DNA from: Gammaproteobacteria bacterium
GTDB taxonomy: Bacteria > Pseudomonadota > Gammaproteobacteria > Enterobacterales > Alteromonadaceae
DNA: 64,000 bases
NCBI GenBank assembly: GCA_018825965.1
Contig: JAHKAA010000045.1
Location: forward strand, 62,001-126,000
Direction: 5' to 3'
A model generated the notes under the pieces. That model was not told the origin of the DNA. It did not search any database and was given only the letters and a program-made list of their open reading frames with translations. Position 1 is the first letter of the stretch; each line of letters starts with the position of its first letter. A program made the position numbers and the translations under genes. Shown here one piece after another: positions 60,757 to 64,000 of the stretch.

Positions 60757-61305
60757 TTAAACCCTGGCAGTGGGGACGTTGGCGCAGTTGCTGCGCGGTC
60801 TTTGCCAGTTTTCAGTGACTATCTGCTCTGACTGTTTCACCAGTTCACCTGCAATAAACTCATACACCATAGCCAGATAGGCATAACCTATGGTTTCGTC
60901 TGAGCCCTCGTCGGTCAGGCAATGTTTATAGTCTTTGTCGGTTAACGGCACTTTGATAGCGCCGCTAAACCAGTTTGCTTTCAGCGGATACTGTGTTTCA
61001 CCGAATAACAGCTGCGGGTCTATATGGACCACTGCTGCGCTTTTGCAGTCTTTTTGCTGCAAGGTATTTAAAAATAACTGCTGACCTTTTAATTCCCAAA
61101 CCCCTGTATAACCCCGCTGATCTGCGGCACAGGCAAGCTGGTTTTGCAGTTTCAGCCGGATTTCATCGGACTGATGCAGCTTATCCAGCGGGCGGCTGTC
61201 CACTTCATGGGGCACACCATCCACAATAAATTGATCAGCCACAGGGATAGCCGCAAAAGTCACAGTGCTGAACCACAACAATAAACCGATGCAAAAATAG
61301 CGCAT
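60757..61305 (-). CDS. Secreted protein of unknown function (182 aa)
   Basis: Signal peptide 1-18 (ending TFAA). The mature domain opens with VDGVPHEVDSRPLDK and contains ACAADQRGYTGVWELKGQQLFLNTL, resembling small periplasmic proteins with a beta fold. Cysteines at three positions could form disulfides. I recognise no named family. AAGGAGC lies before the ATG. Monocistronic. Confidence 0.7.
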   Translation of the reverse strand: MRYFCIGLLLWFSTVTFAAIPVADQFIVDGVPHEVDSRPLDKLHQSDEIRLKLQNQLACAADQRGYTGVWELKGQQLFLNTLQQKDCKSAAVVHIDPQLLFGETQYPLKANWFSGAIKVPLTDKDYKHCLTDEGSDETIGYAYLAMVYEFIAGELVKQSEQIVTENWQRPRSNCANVPTARV

Positions 61306-61384
61306 TGAAGCTCCTTAGTTATGGTGAGTGAAGATTGCGCCGGTTCAGCAGGTTAACACCTTTTGTTTCGACAGTGACCACTCT

Positions 61385-62284
61385 TTAGTTGTAGCCCGAA
61401 TTAATCAGTCCTTGCAACCAATCGATAAAAACTTTTAGCCTGCGGCTGAGCTGCCTGCGGTGTGCATACAACACAGAAATGGGCATAGCTGCTGGTTGAT
61501 ACTCTGGCAACACCTGCACCAGCTTGCCTTGCAACACCAACTGACGCACAGCCACTTCCGGTAACTGAATAATGCCTAAACCTGCCAGACAAGCCGCTGT
61601 GTACGCTTCAGCGTTATTGACAGTGATGGCGCCTGACATAGGCCAGAACCTGGTTTTGCCATCCTGACGATATTCAAAACCATCAGGCTTACCTGCAAGT
61701 TGCTGGCTGTAAAACACTAAGTTGTGACTGTTTAAATCGTCCAGAGTTTCAGGTTTACCAAATTTCTGCAGATAAGCCGGGCTGACACAATTCACCTGAG
61801 GTAATAACGCCAAAGGCCTGGCGATCAGGCTACTGCTGTTGAGTTGCCCAATACGGATCACCGCATCAAAACCTTCAGCTATTAAATCCACCTTCCTGTC
61901 TGTGCTGATCAATTGAATATGCAACTGTGGATGCTGAGCTAAAAACTGCGGTAAAGCCGGGATCACGGCTTCCCGCGCTAAGTTTGTCGGCATATCAATG
62001 CGTAATACACCTTTGAGCAGTTCAGGTTGTTGCTGAAACAACTGCTGCAAATCATCAAAATCAGCCAGCAATTCAACACAACGCTGGTAACAAGCCATGC
62101 CGTCCTGCGTGAGCTCTACTCTTCTGGTGGTGCGATTTAACAGCCGCACATTCAGTTGAGTTTCCAACTGCTGCACAGCTTCCGACACTGAAGTTTTTGG
62201 CAAACCCAACTGCTCAGCGGTGCGGATAAAACTACCCAGTTGTGCCACCCGCTGGAAAATTTGCATCTGCTGAATTCTGTCCAT
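61385..62284 (-). CDS. LysR-family transcriptional regulator (299 aa)
   Basis: The N-terminal HTH (residues 1-60, AEQLGLPKTSVSEAVQQLETQLNVRLLNRTTRRVELT) and the effector-binding domain (about 90-290) are typical. It is divergent from the SDR gene at 62425 with 140 bp between starts, the common layout in which the regulator controls its neighbour. ATG 62282-62284 with GGGTGGGC upstream is preferred over GTG 62290. Confidence 0.92.
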   Translation of the reverse strand: MDRIQQMQIFQRVAQLGSFIRTAEQLGLPKTSVSEAVQQLETQLNVRLLNRTTRRVELTQDGMACYQRCVELLADFDDLQQLFQQQPELLKGVLRIDMPTNLAREAVIPALPQFLAQHPQLHIQLISTDRKVDLIAEGFDAVIRIGQLNSSSLIARPLALLPQVNCVSPAYLQKFGKPETLDDLNSHNLVFYSQQLAGKPDGFEYRQDGKTRFWPMSGAITVNNAEAYTAACLAGLGIIQLPEVAVRQLVLQGKLVQVLPEYQPAAMPISVLYAHRRQLSRRLKVFIDWLQGLINSGYN

Positions 62285-62424
62285 GCCCACCCTGCCTTGT
62301 TCTTTGCCACAAACTGTCCGGAATTAACGAACAGTGATTCCGTTTTTACATTATTTATCCGGATCAAATCAAACAATACACTGCAGTTGTTGAATTAGCC
62401 ACGCTTAACCACAGAGGAAATAAC

Positions 62425-63183
62425 ATGAGTCAGAAAATCGCTTTAATTACAGGCGCCAGCCGCGGTTTAGGAAAAAATGCCGCTTTAGCTTTAGCCAAAG
62501 CAGGTGTGGATTTGGTACTGACCTACCACAGCAAAGCGGACGAAGCTGCAGCTGTAGTGGCAGAAGTTCAGGCCTTAGGCCGCAAAGCAGTTGCCATACA
62601 ACTGGATGCCAGCAATGTATCTTCTTTTGCCGGTTTTTCAGCACAATTAGCTACTCATTTACAGCAAATATGGCAACGCGACCAGTTTGATTTTTTAGTC
62701 AATAACGCTGGTTTTGGTATTTATGCCGCACTGAGTGACACCACAGAGCAGCAGTTTGATGCTTTGATGAATGTGCATGTAAAAGGCGTGTTTTTCTTAA
62801 CTCAGCAGCTGTTACCTCAGATTGCAGATGGCGGCCGTATTTTGAATTATTCATCTGGCTTAACCCGTTTTGCTTTGCCAGGTTATGGCGCTTATGCCGC
62901 GATGAAAGGTGCAGTTGAAGTACTAAGCCGTTATCTGGCGTTGGAATCTGGTGCTCGTGGTATCAGAGTCAATACCCTGGCACCTGGTGCTATTGAAACA
63001 GATTTCGGCGGCGGCGCTGTGCGGGATAATGCGGATATTAATCACTATATTGCCTCACAAACTGCGTTAGGCCGGGTAGGTTTGCCTGATGATATTGGTG
63101 GTGTAGTGCAGATGTTATTGTCAGAACAAAGTGGCTGGATTAACGGCCAGCGTATTGAAGTTTCAGGCGGTATTCACCTGTAA
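62425..63183 (+). CDS. SDR-family oxidoreductase (252 aa)
   Basis: Classical short-chain dehydrogenase/reductase, FabG-like. The nucleotide motif TGASRGLGKNA, NNAGFG, the catalytic serine in LNYSSGLTRF and the YGAYAAMK active site (Tyr-x3-Lys) are all present. It is probably NAD(P)H-dependent, with unknown substrate. The divergent LysR gene probably regulates it. AGAGGAAATAAC precedes ATG 62425. Confidence 0.94.
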   Translation: MSQKIALITGASRGLGKNAALALAKAGVDLVLTYHSKADEAAAVVAEVQALGRKAVAIQLDASNVSSFAGFSAQLATHLQQIWQRDQFDFLVNNAGFGIYAALSDTTEQQFDALMNVHVKGVFFLTQQLLPQIADGGRILNYSSGLTRFALPGYGAYAAMKGAVEVLSRYLALESGARGIRVNTLAPGAIETDFGGGAVRDNADINHYIASQTALGRVGLPDDIGGVVQMLLSEQSGWINGQRIEVSGGIHL

Positions 63184-63194
63184 AATGCTCTGTT

Positions 63195-63228
63195 GCAGGG
63201 CCTTATCCTCAAGGGCCCTGCTTTTATT
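63195..63228 (+). terminator. Terminator of the SDR gene
   Basis: GCAGGGCC (63195-63202) pairs with GGCCCTGC (63214-63221), then TTTTATTT. Confidence 0.9.
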
Positions 63229-63311
63229 TCAGCTGAAGATACAAGGATAGATTGCACCTTGTTGCGCTGCTGGTTAGAGTGAAGCAATTCTACCTGCAGA
63301 GAAATGGATTC

Positions 63312-64000
63312 TTGAGTCAGTCCCCAAGCGCTTCGACTACAGAGCTGCACCAAAAGCTCAGCGAAATTCGCCATCAGTTTACGAACTCCTTATGGCGTAG
63401 CTTTGCGCTGATTGCGCTGGTTGCTGTACCTCTTTCGATATTACGTTCCTTTAATACCGGTTGGTTGCCTGTGTATTCAGTGCATGTCGCTGTTGGCATT
63501 CTGCTGGTTTGTGGTGCCTGGCTGTGCCATAAAATGTCGTTGCGTTTAAAAGGTGGCTTACTGATCCTGGTGTTTTGGGCCGTTGGATTGCCAGGTGCTT
63601 TAACTTTTGGTTTTGCTTCACCCGGTGTCTGGTGGCTGGTATTAAGTTGTCTGGTCGCTCATGTGTTGTATCAGGCCAGAGTGGCCTTGATTTTAGCTGT
63701 TGCTACTTTTTTCAGTATGCTGGGCACAGCTTTTGGCTTTATGGCAGGTTATTTGTTTATCCCGGTCAGTATCAGCCGTTATGTGGCCGACCCCGCTTCA
63801 TGGGCCACTTACATCATAGTGAACTGCATTGTATTTTTTGTCGTGGTTCGCACCTTTATCAGTTATACCGAATCATTACAGGCCACAACTCAGCATCAGT
63901 TCCGGCAATGGATTGATGATTTGCCTATGGGCATAGTAGTGCTGGGCAAAGACCAACAACCTTATTACAACAACAGAGCGGCTAAAGAACTATTAGGCCC
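63312..64000 (+). CDS. Partial membrane sensor protein with PAS-like domain, cut by window end
   Basis: The frame is open to the last base. About six to seven hydrophobic segments span residues 30-195, followed by QFRQWIDDLPMGIVVLGKDQQPYYNN, the beginning of a PAS domain. A histidine kinase or diguanylate cyclase probably follows beyond the window. The start is uncertain: TTG 63312, GTG 63279 or TTG 63252 (the last with AGGA upstream) are all in frame. Confidence 0.65.
   Translation, partial: MSQSPSASTTELHQKLSEIRHQFTNSLWRSFALIALVAVPLSILRSFNTGWLPVYSVHVAVGILLVCGAWLCHKMSLRLKGGLLILVFWAVGLPGALTFGFASPGVWWLVLSCLVAHVLYQARVALILAVATFFSMLGTAFGFMAGYLFIPVSISRYVADPASWATYIIVNCIVFFVVVRTFISYTESLQATTQHQFRQWIDDLPMGIVVLGKDQQPYYNNRAAKELLG

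Noticed and set aside
1..64000. CRISPR array, tRNA or rRNA genes, phage structural genes
   Set aside because: No regular spacer-repeat series, no tRNA-like cloverleaf with CCA end and no phage morphogenesis genes were seen on reading.

Overview
The window looks like a chromosomal segment of a marine or freshwater gammaproteobacterium of the Alteromonadales/Chromatiales type. Rheinheimera is my best guess; it rests on overall gene character and cannot be confirmed without a search. Supporting signs are two TonB-dependent receptors, many stand-alone periplasmic solute-binding proteins, c-di-GMP signalling proteins, a zapA/TIGR02449 pair, a gammaproteobacterial ilvL-ilvGMDA attenuated operon and an ArfA rescue factor. 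I found no rRNA, tRNA or CRISPR array.

Layout. 0-5 kb: small conserved genes, a divergent GNAT/FAD-oxidase pair, two families of short palindromic repeats, and a GNAT pseudogene split by a 262-bp MITE; removing the MITE with one TA target copy restores the frame. 5-18 kb: a GGDEF receptor, an Lrp regulator divergent from a YjeH-type amino-acid exporter, small lipoprotein and cupin genes, an unknown 568-aa protein, an M19 dipeptidase, and an MHYT hybrid kinase translationally coupled to an HD-GYP response regulator. 18-22 kb: an envelope operon in which every product is a lipoprotein (CsgG-like, beta-rich lipoprotein, DUF4810, DUF799), a related GNA1162-like gene behind a terminator, then zapA. 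22-32 kb: a TonB receptor with a possible MetJ operator far upstream, arfA with a terminator inside its reading frame, an outer-membrane barrel, a FrnE-like DsbA protein, an M14 peptidase, a Fur-box siderophore receptor and an FKBP.

32-40 kb: a nitrite assimilation locus on the minus strand, nirB-nirD-cobA-porin-nasR. NirBD reduces nitrite to ammonium, CobA supplies the siroheme precursor, and NasR (NIT plus ANTAR) probably antiterminates at a strong terminator in the nirB leader. 40-46 kb: a SIMPL protein, an XRE regulator/membrane-protein pair with palindromic operators, an S41 peptidase, Sel1-like and ilvE genes. 46-54 kb: an accessory stretch with an HTH-MNT/HEPN pair, DUF3037, Dgt dGTPase, lipoproteins, a second HEPN protein, and an AT-rich two-gene insert (AAA15-type ATPase plus an unrecognised 184-aa protein). 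The insert is the best candidate here for an undescribed, probably defensive, system.

54-64 kb: ilvA, ilvD, ilvM and ilvG read leftward from a leader encoding a 28-aa Ile/Val/Leu-rich peptide, with a terminator and a complementary antiterminator segment. This operon and ilvE together cover branched-chain amino-acid synthesis apart from ilvC. The right edge has DUF1289, a secreted protein, a divergent LysR/SDR pair and the start of a membrane sensor cut by the window end.
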